Below are positions 26,701 to 36,836 of a stretch of 64,000 nt of DNA, piece by piece (the stretch's first letter is position 1; every line of letters begins with the position of its first letter). The DNA lies in the NCBI GenBank assembly GCA_963788305.1, contig CAWBGK010000020.1, forward strand, positions 124,001 to 188,000. Reading direction: 5' to 3'. Source of the stretch: UTCFX2 sp963788305 (lineage in GTDB: Bacteria > Chloroflexota > Anaerolineae > Anaerolineales > UBA4823). The position numbers and the translations under genes are program-made. Under the pieces are notes generated by a model. That model did no database searches and was not told the DNA's origin. It saw only the letters and a program-made list of their open reading frames with translations.

Positions 26701-28860
26701 TACCTTAAAACCGCTGGCAAGAAAATATTCTTCTTCGTCACAAGCCGGCAGGGCGAATACTCCGATGTGTTCCCACTCGGGTCGATCGCGATCCCCGTCA
26801 CAAAAAAACCGACCGTCGCTGTCACTGGCAGCGTAATCCCAAACTCCGAGATCCCGCTTGCATTCGTGGTTTTGCTCGCCGCGCCCAAATAAAATTCGCC
26901 TTCGCCATGCAGGAGCGGGTCGCAAGCCTGGTTCGCGTAAAACTCAAGCCGGTACGTTGTGCTGGCATTGCTGCGGAGCTCTCCGACGAGCTCCATCGTC
27001 GACGCCTTCACAGTCGCCCGGTCGATATGCGGGAAGTTCTGGCGCTGGTTCGCGCCAGTATCCGCGTCCAGCAAGTCGTTGCCCGTCACACCGTCGTTTT
27101 CCAGGTCGATCCCCATCCCGCCGTTTCCAAAGACCAGGTTTCTGGAAAGCAAGTTGCCGATCGCCGTGCCGCCCTTGACAACAATCCCTTCACCAGAATT
27201 CCAGAGTATCGTGTTCGTCTCTGTGATGAAAACCCCACCGATGATATTGTCATGCGCATCTTGAATAAAAACGCCGGCCTTGCTGTTTGGCAGCTGCAGC
27301 CCGCTTATCATGCTCCCGCCGATCGAATTGCCCTGCACGATGTTGTCGTATGCGCCTGACCCGCTGATCCGAACTCCATCGTTGTCGTTGCCGACGATCA
27401 GGTTGCCGGCAAGCGGGGTCGTTCCGCCGATCGTGTTGGTCATCGCGTTGGTCACGCGCACCCCGTCCATCGCATTACCTAGGTCGATCGATTGAGTGGC
27501 GTCAACCCCGATCCGGTTGCCCTTCACTGTGTTGTTCCTCGCCAGCATGTTCTCGATCAGCACCCCTTCGGCGCCATTTCCTGAGATTTGGTTGCCCTCG
27601 CCCGGGTTGTCTCCGCCGATATTGTTGCCAGGCGCGTTATCGACATGAACACCGACCCCTGCGTTCGGCAGCGGTGCTGTCCCGGTCAGATCGGTCCCGA
27701 TCTTGTTGCCGTGCACCTTGTTGAGGTTCGCGGTCGATCCTGTAATCAGAATCCCTTCCATGTCGTTGCCGGAGATCAGGTTTCCCGAGCCAGGGATCGG
27801 GCCGCCGACCACATTGGTCGAGCCGTTGTCGATCATCACCCCCTGCTGGAGGTTGCCGGCATCCAGCGTGCCGCTCACGTCCGTCCCGATCTTGTTGTTG
27901 TGGACGACGCTTCCGTTCGCCAGCGAGCCGTGGATGTACACACCTTTCTGGTGATTGTATGCGATCACGTTTTCTTCACCTGGATTGAGCCCCCCGACCA
28001 TATTCCCGGGTGCGTTATCGATTTCCACCCCGCTCATGCCATTGGGGTCCGGCCCCATGCCGCCGATGTCTGTGCCGATTTTATTCCCCATGATCGTGTT
28101 GGCAAATGCAGTCGGTCCGCTGATCTTGATCCCGTCGCCGATGTTGGCGGAGATGATATTCCCTAAACCCGGCCCGCCTCCGATGATATTCTGTGCGCTT
28201 CCAGTTATGTAAATCCCATTTCCCCCATTAGGCATGGGGGCTACACCCGCGATGTCGACTCCGATGTGGGTGATCTGAATCATGGCTGGTCCGCCTGTGA
28301 TTTCTATTCCATGACCCTGGAAATTCTGAATCGTCATCCAGCTGATCTGAACAACCCCGGCAATCGCCAGCGGGCCAACCGTCAGGCCATTTGCGGACCC
28401 CGCAGCCGTGCCGTCGATGACGATCATCTGAGGACCACCTCCGATGATCATCGGCGCGCTGATCACCGGCAGAGCTCCAAGGTTCCACGGCGGCCCTCCA
28501 ACCATGATCGGCGGCATCGGAGGAATAGCCGGGAGGATATTATGGGGTCCACCCGGCGTGTTGTTCGCCGCGCAGATCGCCTCTCGCAGGCTGAACAAAC
28601 CGTCCGGTCCTGGGAGCATCCCGATAAATATCGCACCACATGCCGGACCGGCGTCCATGACATCCAGGTTGGTCGTCACAGGGATGACCGCAGAAGGCGC
28701 ATTGCACCCTGCTCCAGGCCGGAAGCCGGCGTTAAGCCGAATACAAGCCCGGCGGCTAAAAAAGCTGTGAGTAGAATCCTCCCTTTGCCTGTTCGCCCGG
28801 GCTGCGTTCTGGAGCCGACATGGTACGGGCGCTGAAGGCATGCGCTCCCCCATCTTCCAT
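26700..28860 (-). CDS. Secreted right-handed beta-helix protein (frameshifted leader)
   Basis: About 720 residues. After FSLREAICAANN, a common opening of parallel beta-helix secreted proteins, the body is a long series of about 20-24-residue coils such as NTVKGNRIGVD, GNLISGND, NGIYITGS and NKIGTD, typical of right-handed beta helices (pectate-lyase or NosD-like). The C-terminus is an Ig-like segment ending KKNIFLPAVLR. A signal-peptide helix, GRILLTAFLAAGLVFGLTP, is encoded in a different frame (about 28690-28790), so at least one or two frame breaks lie there. The ATG at 28860 has an AGGAGA site and is my preferred start. Carbohydrate binding or cleavage is possible; no catalytic residues are assigned. 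Confidence 0.75.
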
Positions 28861-29130
28861 ACTTCTCCTGTTTTGCATTTGAATTAGGAAAACCGACACC
28901 CATCGCTCCCTCCCTGGAAATCCGAACACGAAACCGCCCCGCTTGATACATTCTGCTGAGACCGTCGGGGAACGATGTAATGATTCTATGCAGTTACAAT
29001 TATTGCAGATATGGGAGCGAAAGTAAAGTAAATTTCACTTTCCTGTTCCTTACTTCTCGCGTAAATTTCCCAATCGTTTTCGTACGTTGGGATTGTCTGG
29101 ATTCGGATTTCCGTTGGATCCAGCGTAATA

Positions 29131-29259
29131 TTACGGCTGCGTGATGCCTGTGAGGAAGCTCTGCCAGGTTTCCTGGAGGAAAGTCCCGAACAATGCCCAT
29201 AAAATCAATAAAAGGATGACGACCAGCACGAAAATCAAGAAATATTCGATCTTCGACAT
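29131..29259 (-). CDS. 42-residue single-span membrane protein
   Basis: MSKIEYFLIFVLVVILLLI continues into LWALFGTFLQETWQSFLTG: one strongly hydrophobic helix (residues about 6-26) and a short amphipathic tail. GAGGCGG lies about 6 bases before the ATG, and the gene starts 13 bases after the stop of the upstream membrane gene, so it is likely translated from the same transcript. It resembles small Flp-pilin-like or accessory membrane peptides in size only. Function unknown. Confidence 0.5.
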   Translation of the reverse strand: MSKIEYFLIFVLVVILLLILWALFGTFLQETWQSFLTGITQP

Positions 29260-29272
29260 CCAACCGCCTCTT

Positions 29273-29788
29273 TCAATAGATTTGCTCCAGGATGATCACC
29301 AGGATATTCCATAACATCGGCAAACCAGCAATTATTGGGATCATCCAGACGGCTTTTGGGAGTTTTCCGGAAAATATTCGAACTGACCCGAGCTGAAGCG
29401 GTCGGTTCATCACCTCGATGGCGGACACAATCAGCACGACCGCAGCCAGCTTCAGCAGCAGTGCCTGCATCCAGCCTCCCAGACCCGCCACCATCGGGTT
29501 GGCTTCCCATATCCCAGGGATGATGAGCAGCCCGACCGCGGTAGTCGCCAGGTCGAGCAGCTCGGCGATGATAAAAACGATCGACACGCTCTGCAGCTTA
29601 AAAGGCGCTCGAACTGGGGCATCCAAAACCGCGTTCGCCACCAGCAGGGTTCGATCGGCTGCCCTGTCACCTCGATAAAATCTCGAAATATCCACCGTGT
29701 TTACAGCCCGGTTAACCAGGCTGACGGCAGCTGCAATATATATTGCCTTATCTTTTATCCCCTCAACCCAAAACGGCAGTGTTTTCAC
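29273..29788 (-). CDS. Integral membrane protein, DUF5658-like
   Basis: About 171 residues. Three to four hydrophobic helices: around FIIAELLDLATTAVGLLIIPG, ALLLKLAAVVLIVSAIEVM and PKAVWMIPIIAGLPMLWNIL. 'LD..TT..G' followed by 'EANPM' and a Lys in the next helix resembles DUF5658 membrane proteins. A GTG at 29788 follows a strong GAGGAGG, so I prefer it to the upstream ATG at 29851. Function unknown; the 42-residue membrane peptide follows. Confidence 0.65.
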   Translation of the reverse strand: MKTLPFWVEGIKDKAIYIAAAVSLVNRAVNTVDISRFYRGDRAADRTLLVANAVLDAPVRAPFKLQSVSIVFIIAELLDLATTAVGLLIIPGIWEANPMVAGLGGWMQALLLKLAAVVLIVSAIEVMNRPLQLGSVRIFSGKLPKAVWMIPIIAGLPMLWNILVIILEQIY

Positions 29789-30042
29789 GTTGTTCCTCCT
29801 CAATGACTTGCCGATTGCACTAATTATGCCAGATTTTCCCGTATTTGTCATGTGACAATTGCTGTCAATTTGTCGATTCGCAATATTTATTTCAATTGCA
29901 ATATTTTATGAATTCTATTTCGGGCTGTTTTTCAACGGAATCTGTCAAAAAACACGGGGTCGCCGCCCTCCACTCGCGTGGTTTTCGGCCGGCTATTCAG
30001 CCATGAGGTCGATTTACTGAGGTAAAATGGTTGTAAGATTCA

Positions 30043-30630
30043 ATGAATATTCAGCGGAGCTGTCATTTGAAGAAATTGCTTTCAGATTACTTTATGTTGT
30101 TCGCAATCGCATCCGTCCTGGTGATCCTCGACCAGCTTACGAAATCGTGGGTTCGCCTTAACCTGGCTTTTGGGGAAGTCTACCATCCGGAGTGGTGGCT
30201 TTCGCAGTTCGTCCGCCTCGTTCACGTAAAGAATACTGGCGCCGCATTTGGGATGCTCCAGAGTTTTGGCGGCGTCTTCATGATCCTTTCGTTTGTCATC
30301 AGCTGCGTGATCATCTACTATTTTCCCCAGATCCCCCGTCAAGATTGGGTGGTCCGGGTCGCGATGGGGATGATGCTGGGCGGCGCGCTCGGGAATTTGG
30401 TCGACCGTCTCCAAATCGGTCATGTGACGGATTTCTTTTCTGTCGGCGGCTTCCCGGTTTTCAATATCGCCGACGCCAGCATCTCTGTGGGCGTCGTCGT
30501 CCTTTTCATCGGTTTATGGATCCAGGAGAACCGCCAGAAAAGCCAGGCTCAAGCACAGGCCCAGCAGCCCGATTCGTCCTCCTCCAACCTGGATGCCCCC
30601 AGCGTTCCGGAGGAATCCCAGGGTGAATGA
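30043..30630 (+). CDS. lspA: Lipoprotein signal peptidase (signal peptidase II)
   Basis: Cleaves signal peptides of prolipoproteins after lipidation. The 195-residue protein has four helices and the SPase II signatures: VILDQLTKSWV, VHVKNTGAAFGML, GGALGNLVDRL (first catalytic Asp) and VTDFFSV with FPVFNIADASISVGV (second catalytic Asp in NIADA). The tail is Gln/Ser-rich. The ATG at 30043 and a TTG at 30067 behind GCGGAG are both possible starts. It overlaps the pseudouridine synthase gene. Confidence 0.95.
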   Translation: MNIQRSCHLKKLLSDYFMLFAIASVLVILDQLTKSWVRLNLAFGEVYHPEWWLSQFVRLVHVKNTGAAFGMLQSFGGVFMILSFVISCVIIYYFPQIPRQDWVVRVAMGMMLGGALGNLVDRLQIGHVTDFFSVGGFPVFNIADASISVGVVVLFIGLWIQENRQKSQAQAQAQQPDSSSSNLDAPSVPEESQGE

Positions 30631-31573
30631 ACCGCCGGAGCAGCCAGATGTTTTCACATTTCTCAACGATCAACCGCAGCGGCTGGATAAATTCCTGGTA
30701 GAACGCCTGCCCGAGTTGTCGCGCACGCGCATCCAGACCCTGATCAAAGATGGTCAGGTAACCGTAGATGGAGAAATCCCGCACAAGTCCGGCGCTGCCA
30801 TCGACCTCGGTGCTGAAGTTAGGATATCAGTTCCACCTGTAAAGCCTACCGGGCTTATTCCAGAAGCGATCCCGCTCGATATCATTTTCGAGAACAGCGA
30901 TTTGATGGTCGTGAACAAACCCGCCGGGATGGTCGTTCACCCGGCTGCCGGGCACAGCTCCGGGACGCTGGTGCACGCCGCCCTGGCTCACGCACCCGAG
31001 ATCGAGGGCATCGGCGGCGAGCAGCGCCCCGGCGTGGTCCACCGTTTGGATAAAAACACCTCCGGCCTGATCTTGCTCGCCAAGAATGACCGGGCTCACC
31101 ACTGGCTGCAGGACCAGTTTCGGCTGCACAAAATCCAGAAGGTCTACCTGGCGCTGGTGGACGGCCGCCCGCCGACCCCAGCCGGGAAAATCGAAGCTGC
31201 AATCGGTCGCGACCAACGGGCGCGGAAGAAAATGGCCGTTGTGACCGCATCTAAAGGCCGCCAGGCAGCCAGCGAGTACCACACGATCGAAACCTTCCCC
31301 GAGCACACCCTGCTGGAGGTCCACCCGGTCACCGGGCGCACCCACCAGATCCGCATCCACCTGGCCTTCATCGGCTGCCCGGTTGCCGGAGACACCGTCT
31401 ACGGCCGCCAGCGCCCTACCCTTCAATCGATCGCCATTTCCTCCACGCGGCAAAGGTTGACCTTCCGCCTGCCGGGAGAAAACGAAGCCAACACATTTGA
31501 AGCCCCGCTTCCGCTGGAATTGGAAACAGTTCTGGTTGGTCTCAGGGCTGGAAAGGTTAAAGAAACCAGATGA
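30623..31573 (+). CDS. RluD-family 23S rRNA pseudouridine synthase
   Basis: A 316-residue protein with an N-terminal S4 domain (QRLDKFLVERLPELSRTRIQTLIKDGQVTVDG in two parts, about residues 15-50) and the RluA/RluD catalytic domain: VNKPAGMVVHPAAGH, GVVHRLDKNTSGLILLAKND (catalytic Asp in HRLDKNTSG), and LLEVHPVTGRTHQIRIHLAFIGCPVAGDTVYG. A GTG at 30623 behind GGAGG is preferred; a longer ATG form (30593) would overlap lspA further. RluD-like enzymes modify helix 69 of 23S rRNA, but the exact site is not certain. Overlaps the aldolase start by 4 bases. Confidence 0.92.
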   Translation: MNEPPEQPDVFTFLNDQPQRLDKFLVERLPELSRTRIQTLIKDGQVTVDGEIPHKSGAAIDLGAEVRISVPPVKPTGLIPEAIPLDIIFENSDLMVVNKPAGMVVHPAAGHSSGTLVHAALAHAPEIEGIGGEQRPGVVHRLDKNTSGLILLAKNDRAHHWLQDQFRLHKIQKVYLALVDGRPPTPAGKIEAAIGRDQRARKKMAVVTASKGRQAASEYHTIETFPEHTLLEVHPVTGRTHQIRIHLAFIGCPVAGDTVYGRQRPTLQSIAISSTRQRLTFRLPGENEANTFEAPLPLELETVLVGLRAGKVKETR

Positions 31574-32598
31574 AAATTGTCGATCTGCGTTCGGATACGA
31601 TTACCCACCCCACCCCCGAGATGCGCCGGGCGATGGCTGAAGCCGAGGTCGGCGACGATGTCTACGGCGAAGATCCGACGGTCAACCGCCTGCAGGAGAC
31701 CGCCGCCCGGTTATTAAACAAAGAGGCCGGGCTCTTCGTCCCTTCGGGCACGATGGGCAACCTGGCCGGCATCCTTGCCCACTGCACCCGCGGCGATGAA
31801 GTCATCCTGGGGGACAAATCCCACACCTTTCTGTTCGAAGCCGGCGGGATCTCGGCCTTGGGCGGTGTCCACTCCTGCCAGATCGCCAACCAGCCGGATG
31901 GCACGCTCTTGTTGGACGCGATCGAATCCGCAATCCGTCCGGATGACCCGCATGACCCGATCACGAAACTGGTCTCGCTCGAAAACACCCAAAATCGCTG
32001 CGGAGGGGTGGTGCTGAGCGTTGAATACACCACCAGGGTTGCTGAATTGGCTCACCGCAACGGCCTGAAGCTCCACCTGGATGGAGCCAGGCTGTTTAAC
32101 GCCGCGGCCGCCCTGGGCGTCCCGGCTGCCGAGCTGGCTTCCCCGGTCGACTCGGTCACCGTCTGCCTGAGCAAAGGGCTGTGCGCCCCGGTCGGCTCGG
32201 TTTTGTGCGGCTCGGAAGAATTCATCCATCGCGCCCTCCGCATCCGCAAGATGCTCGGCGGCGGGATGCGTCAGGCGGGCATCCTGGCCGCGGCCGGGAT
32301 CGTTGCGCTGACTGAAATGACCGAAAGGTTGGCAGATGACCATGCCCGCGCCGCCCGTCTTGCCCAGGAGCTAGGAAAAATCCCGGGATTGCACGTAAAC
32401 AAACCCGCCACAAATATGGTTTTCCTGACGCTGGATGAATCCATCCCCCACACCACCCGGGATTTCGCCGGCCGGTTAAGCGATCGCGGCGTAAAGGTCG
32501 GTGTGGTCTCCCGGCGCGGCTATCGGCTGGTGACGCACTATTGGATCGACGACGGCGCGGTCGAACAGGCCGTTGCCGCTTTCAAGGCGGCGCTTTGA
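31570..32598 (+). CDS. ltaE: Low-specificity L-threonine aldolase
   Basis: A PLP enzyme splitting threonine/allo-threonine to glycine and acetaldehyde. The 342-residue fold-type I protein begins VDLRSDTITHPTPEMRRAMAEAEVGDDVYGEDPTVN, here split in two motifs (RSDT and GDDVYGEDPT), and has FVPSGTMGNLAG, the CEN-like LENTQNRCGG, LHLDGARLFNA (PLP Asp) and VTVCLSKGLCAPVGSVL (Schiff-base Lys). RKMLGGGMRQAG is also conserved. ATGA overlap with the upstream gene. Confidence 0.93.
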   Translation: MKIVDLRSDTITHPTPEMRRAMAEAEVGDDVYGEDPTVNRLQETAARLLNKEAGLFVPSGTMGNLAGILAHCTRGDEVILGDKSHTFLFEAGGISALGGVHSCQIANQPDGTLLLDAIESAIRPDDPHDPITKLVSLENTQNRCGGVVLSVEYTTRVAELAHRNGLKLHLDGARLFNAAAALGVPAAELASPVDSVTVCLSKGLCAPVGSVLCGSEEFIHRALRIRKMLGGGMRQAGILAAAGIVALTEMTERLADDHARAARLAQELGKIPGLHVNKPATNMVFLTLDESIPHTTRDFAGRLSDRGVKVGVVSRRGYRLVTHYWIDDGAVEQAVAAFKAAL

Positions 32599-32613
32599 AA
32601 AATGAGTGCATGT

Positions 32614-32619
32614 TATAAT
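32614..32619 (+). promoter_or_regulatory. Promoter -10 box upstream of purine nucleoside phosphorylase
   Basis: TATAAT in an AT-rich 45-base gap between the aldolase stop codon and the ATG at 32643. A TTGAAA lies upstream but with too short a spacer, so the -35 is uncertain. Confidence 0.4.
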
Positions 32620-32642
32620 ATTCACATAGTGCAGGTAAAAGA

Positions 32643-33485
32643 ATGAGCGAATGGATTTCTTTATCACAGATCGACCAGACCACCGCCGAGATCAGCTCGA
32701 AATTGACCGTCAAACCAAAAATTGGCCTGATCCTCGGTTCTGGGCTGGGGGGGTTGGCTGAGCAAATCAACAATCCGGTTTTCATCCCCTTTGAGCAGCT
32801 TTCCAACTGGCCTGTTTCGACGGTAATAGGCCATAAAGGCCGGCTGGTCATTGGAGGATTGGAAAGCCAGACGGTAATGGTCATGCAGGGCCGCAGCCAT
32901 TACTATGAAGGCTACAGCATGGCGCAGATCACCCTCCCTGTTCGCGTGATGCAGCGATTGGGCGTCGAAATCCTCATCATCACCAACGCCGCTGGGGCGG
33001 TCAACCCTGATTTCGAGCCGGGCGATGTGATGCTCATTACAGATCACCTCAATCTGGTCGGCATGGCCGGGTTGAACCCGCTGCGCGGCCCAAACCTGGA
33101 TGAGTTAGGTCCGCGCTTCCCGGATATGGGCTGCCCCTATGACCTTAAGCTTCGCCAGGCTGCCGTCCAGACCGCCAGCCAGCTGGGTATCCGCCTTCAC
33201 CAGGGCGTCTACGTCTCCCTGGCCGGCCCATCCTTCGAATCACCCGCAGACCTTCGATTCCTCCGCCTGGCTGGTGCGGATTCGGTTGGAATGTCCACCG
33301 TTCCAGAAGTAATCGCTGCCCGCCACGGCGGGACTCGCGTCCTGGGTTTCTCAGGCATCAGCAATAAAGCCAACCTTGACGGCAGCACGGTTACGACCCA
33401 CGAGGAGGTTCTTGAAGCGGGAGACAAGATCGTCCCACAATTGTTAGCTCTGATCCGGGGTGTTCTCCGAAACCTGGGAAATTAA
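32643..33485 (+). CDS. punA: Purine nucleoside phosphorylase (trimeric type)
   Basis: Phosphorolysis of purine nucleosides to the base and (deoxy)ribose-1-phosphate. The 280-residue protein has the PNP family 2 signatures: IGLILGSGLGGLAEQI, VIGHKGRLVIG, MQGRSHYYEGYSM (phosphate-binding Arg/His), ITNAAGAVNPDFEPGDVMLITDHLNL, GPSFESPADLRFLRLAGADSVGMSTVPEVI and a conserved Asn in SGISNKAN. Asn at this base-binding position is typical of guanosine/inosine-specific trimers. Confidence 0.94.
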   Translation: MSEWISLSQIDQTTAEISSKLTVKPKIGLILGSGLGGLAEQINNPVFIPFEQLSNWPVSTVIGHKGRLVIGGLESQTVMVMQGRSHYYEGYSMAQITLPVRVMQRLGVEILIITNAAGAVNPDFEPGDVMLITDHLNLVGMAGLNPLRGPNLDELGPRFPDMGCPYDLKLRQAAVQTASQLGIRLHQGVYVSLAGPSFESPADLRFLRLAGADSVGMSTVPEVIAARHGGTRVLGFSGISNKANLDGSTVTTHEEVLEAGDKIVPQLLALIRGVLRNLGN

Positions 33486-33538
33486 GATACCAGGCCCTGG
33501 GTCTTATCATTCGCATTTGATCCCCAGCTAGGAGCGGC

Positions 33539-34255
33539 ATGGAAGAAGCACTCGGCTTTTTTCGCGCCTTTGAGATGTGGATATATCTGCTTCTCGGGCT
33601 TGGGGGACTCTTATACATTCGAAGGTTTTTACTTGCCTGGAACGAGCTGCAAGGTGCAAGTTTTGGGTTGGAGCGCGAGAACGCTCAATCGCGGCTGAAC
33701 CAGTCTGCCAGCATTATTGTGTTGATATTAACGATGGTCGTAACAGAATTCATCATGGTTTCTTTTGTCGCCCCGGCGATGCCTGGCAGTGGTGCGCTGA
33801 ATACTCCAACGCTGGATCTGCTGGCAACCCCCACCACAACGCTTGCTGCGACAACTCCGGGTGCCGAGCCGCCTCAAGCCACCATCTTGCCGGAGCTGGC
33901 TCAAACAATCCCGGTCGTCGAGAGCGGATGCACTCCCGGTCTGATCGAGATCGTGATCCCGCAAAACGGCGAAGAAATCCGCGGCGTCGTTCCGGTTGTC
34001 GGAACAGCCAACATCGAGAACTTCGGCTTTTATAAATTCGAGATCAAGCGTCCGGAAGAAAGCGTCTGGCTGACGATCCAGGCCGGAAACTCACCCGTGG
34101 TCTCCGGCAAGCTCGGCGATTGGGACACCAGCCGCCTCTCCCCAGGCAACTACCAGCTCGCCCTGGTTGTGGTCGACAGCCAGGCGAAACCTTCCGAGCC
34201 CTGCATCATCCAGGTGCGGGTTTCACTTCCGCCCCAGGAGAACCCTGAGCCATAG
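33539..34255 (+). CDS. Membrane-anchored protein with extracytoplasmic domain
   Basis: A 238-residue protein. Two hydrophobic helices (about 12-32, MWIYLLLGLGGLLYIRRFLL, and 57-82, SIIVLILTMVVTEFIMVSFV) are followed by a Thr/Pro-rich linker and a beta-rich C-terminal domain with PQNGEEIRGVVPVVGTANIENFGFYKFEIKRP, in parts resembling Ig-like 'PxxGxxxxGxxxixGxA' domains of envelope proteins. No catalytic motif. A gene unit with the upstream phosphorylase is possible (gap 53 bases). Function unknown. Confidence 0.65.
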   Translation: MEEALGFFRAFEMWIYLLLGLGGLLYIRRFLLAWNELQGASFGLERENAQSRLNQSASIIVLILTMVVTEFIMVSFVAPAMPGSGALNTPTLDLLATPTTTLAATTPGAEPPQATILPELAQTIPVVESGCTPGLIEIVIPQNGEEIRGVVPVVGTANIENFGFYKFEIKRPEESVWLTIQAGNSPVVSGKLGDWDTSRLSPGNYQLALVVVDSQAKPSEPCIIQVRVSLPPQENPEP

Positions 34256-34268
34256 AAATCCGGCCGAT

Positions 34269-34812
34269 ATGCCCGAGATCGAAATTCGCCCTGCCGTCTC
34301 ATCGGATATCCCCATTCTGATCGCGCTGGATCACAGCACGATTACCGATGTCGTCTGGCAGATGGAATTCCACCATCAGCGCGAGCCCGGGCAGATCGAC
34401 GTCCATTTTCAAAAAGTCCGCCTGCCGCGCCCGGTTCGCCAGGATTACCCCAAACCCGTGCACTCGCTTGCGGAAGACTGGACCCGTCTCTCGGGCACTC
34501 CTGGTTGCTTCGCACGCCGATCAAGTGATCGGTTACATCGGCCTGGTCCTGGATCGAATAACCCAGGCGGTTTGGGTGACCGACCTGGCGGTGAAAAAAA
34601 GCCTCCGCCGCAAGGGGATCGGCAGCGCACTGGTGCTGGCTGCCGTCGAATGGTCTGCCAATCAGGAAAGCCACGACCTGGTGCTCGAGATGCATCCTAA
34701 GAACGGACCAGGAATTGATTTTGCCTTCAAGATGGGCTTTGAATTCTGCGGATATAACGACTTTTATTATCCAGGTAACAAAATTGGAGTGTTCTTTCGG
34801 AAATCCTTTTGA
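34269..34812 (+). CDS. GNAT-family N-acetyltransferase (frameshifted)
   Basis: About 180 residues. It begins MPEIEIRPAVSSDIPILIALD, typical of GNAT. After a frame break at about 34497-34502 (one extra base) it continues LVASHADQVIGYIGLVLD, VTDLAVKKSLRRKGIGSALVLAAVEWS (acetyl-CoA loop R/Q-x-x-G-x-G/A), and GPGIDFAFKMGFEFCGYNDFYY, the terminal motif. The acceptor is unknown. Starts 14 bases after the previous gene. Confidence 0.82.
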
Positions 34813-34851
34813 GATTTTTAATCCATTTATTGAGGAACGTCTTTTACAGGA

Positions 34852-36836
34852 ATGTACGAATTTCTTACTGCAGCGTTTAAAATGCTGAACAGCTTTTTAT
34901 CGGCGGGGATCGCAATTACTGCTTTCTCGCTCTTAATGTATGCGTTTTCGTTTAACTTACGAGATCGCGTCACCCGCTCTTTCACCCTGATCCTTTCCTG
35001 CGTCGTCATCGTCTTTGTCTGCGAAGCGCTCACCACGGTCGCCGATACCCCTAGGTCATTAGAATTCTGGCTGCGGCTGCAGTGGGTCGGGATCATCTTC
35101 CTGCCGATCTCCTATCTTACTTTTTCCGACGCCCTGCTTGCAACGACCGGAAAGCCGTCCCGCGGCCGGCGGTCGCTGGTCAACACGTTGATGGGGATTG
35201 CATCGCTCGGGTTTCTGCTGGCGCTGCCGGCCAACCTGCTGGTCGGCCGGCTCGTGCTGATCGATGCGCCCGCGCCGCACCTTCAGCGAACCTGGCTCAC
35301 ATGGATCTTCGCAGCGTTCTATCTCGCGGCCGATGGCCATCTCCTGGTTCAATTTCTGGAGAGCCTACCAGCGAACCGTCACGCCATCCACTCGCCGCCG
35401 GATGACCTACCTGATCCTCGGCGCCCTGGCGCCAGCCCTCGGATCCTATCCCTATCTGCTCTTCGGATCCAACCTGGCCGCCCGCGCACCGCTGCTCTTC
35501 TGGTCGATCGTGACCCTCAGCAATCTGCTGGTGACCTTCCTCTTGGTCTTGATGGCCTACGCGGTCGCCTTCTTTGGCGTTCCCTGGCCCGATCGGGTCG
35601 TAAAACGAAGGTTGTTCAAATGGCTGATGCGCGGACCGGTGACCGCCTCGACCGTGTTGGCGATCACAACGCTCCTGCGCCGGTTTGGAAGCCGTTTTGG
35701 CTACGATGTTTCCGCGATGATCCCGGTAGTCATGGTTGCCGGCGATTCTGCTGATGGAACACCTGATCACGCTCGCATCGCCGGTTTGGGAGCGCTGGCT
35801 CTTCTTTGGAAAAGACCGCTCCGAGATGGAGCGTTTGCAGACTCTCGATGAAAGGCTGCTGACGATGGGCGACCTGCAGCAATTTCTGGAAGCCATCCTC
35901 GCCGCAGTCTGCGACCGCCTGCAGGTCTCCAGGGCTTTTATCGCCACCCTGAGCGGTTCGGGGAAAATCGAGAATTTTCTGATTATAGGAGGTGACAATT
36001 CGCTGAACGGAGAAGACATCCCGGTCAGTTCCATCCAGGCTGCCTCGCAGGACGGCGTGGGACAGGTTCTGTTCGCCTGGGGCGGCAATTGGCTGGCGCC
36101 GCTTTACGACCCGGCCGGGGACAGAACCGAGCTGGTCGGCCTGCTGGGGGTCTTGCGCACACCGGACAAGGACCTGGACGACGAGCAGCGCGAGGCGCTG
36201 CATTTGCTCGCCCACCGTGCGGCAGTTGCCATCGGCGACCGCCTCCGCCAGGAGCAGGCTTTCAGCTCTCTGGAAGCCCTGACTCCAGAGATCGAGATGA
36301 TCCAGAGGCTGCGCGCCGCTTCTCGCTACGATGGCACGGAAATCCTGACCTCGCCGGATGTCCCGCTTGAAGCGGACGAAATGTCTTCCCTTGTAAAAGA
36401 TGCTTTGACTCATTATTGGGGAGGTCCAAAGCTGACGGATAGCCCTCTGCTTAACCTGCGAGTGGTCCAAAAAACCGCCCAGGAGCAGGAAGAGAGCTCG
36501 ATCAACGCCCTGCGCGCGATTTTGCGCAGCGCGATCGAGCGCGTCCGTCCCGAGGGAGAAAGGCGTTTTACAGCGGAGTGGATTTTGTATAACATTTTGG
36601 AGTTGAAGTTCATGGAAGGCCGCAAAGTCCGGGAGGTTGCATTGCGCCTGGCGGTATCCGAGGCGGATCTTTATCGTAAGCAGCGGATCGCAATTGAAGC
36701 CGTGGCAAAATCAATCATGGAAATGGAACAGGAAGTCATTCGGGATTTTCCGGATCCTGTTCCTCTCAAAGCAGAAAACAATCCAAATGATCAAGTAATG
36801 GAACCAGCACGGGGAGGAAATCTTAATGGTAAATAG
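34852..36836 (+). CDS. 7TM sensor with GAF domain and C-terminal helix-turn-helix (frameshifted)
   Basis: About 660 residues over three frames (breaks near 35332 and 35735). The N-terminal part is a multi-helix membrane region resembling the histidine-kinase N-terminal 7TM module, with SFNLRDRVTRSFTLILS and FWLRLQWVGIIFLPISYL. A GAF-like domain follows (LEAILAAVCDRLQVSRAFIATL, LGVLRTPDKDLDDEQREALHLLAHRAAVAI). The end has WILYNILELKFMEGRKVREVALRLAVSEADLYRKQRIA, which looks like a helix-turn-helix. There is no kinase domain, so this may be a membrane-bound one-component regulator. It overlaps the S1-domain gene by 11 bases. Confidence 0.65.
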
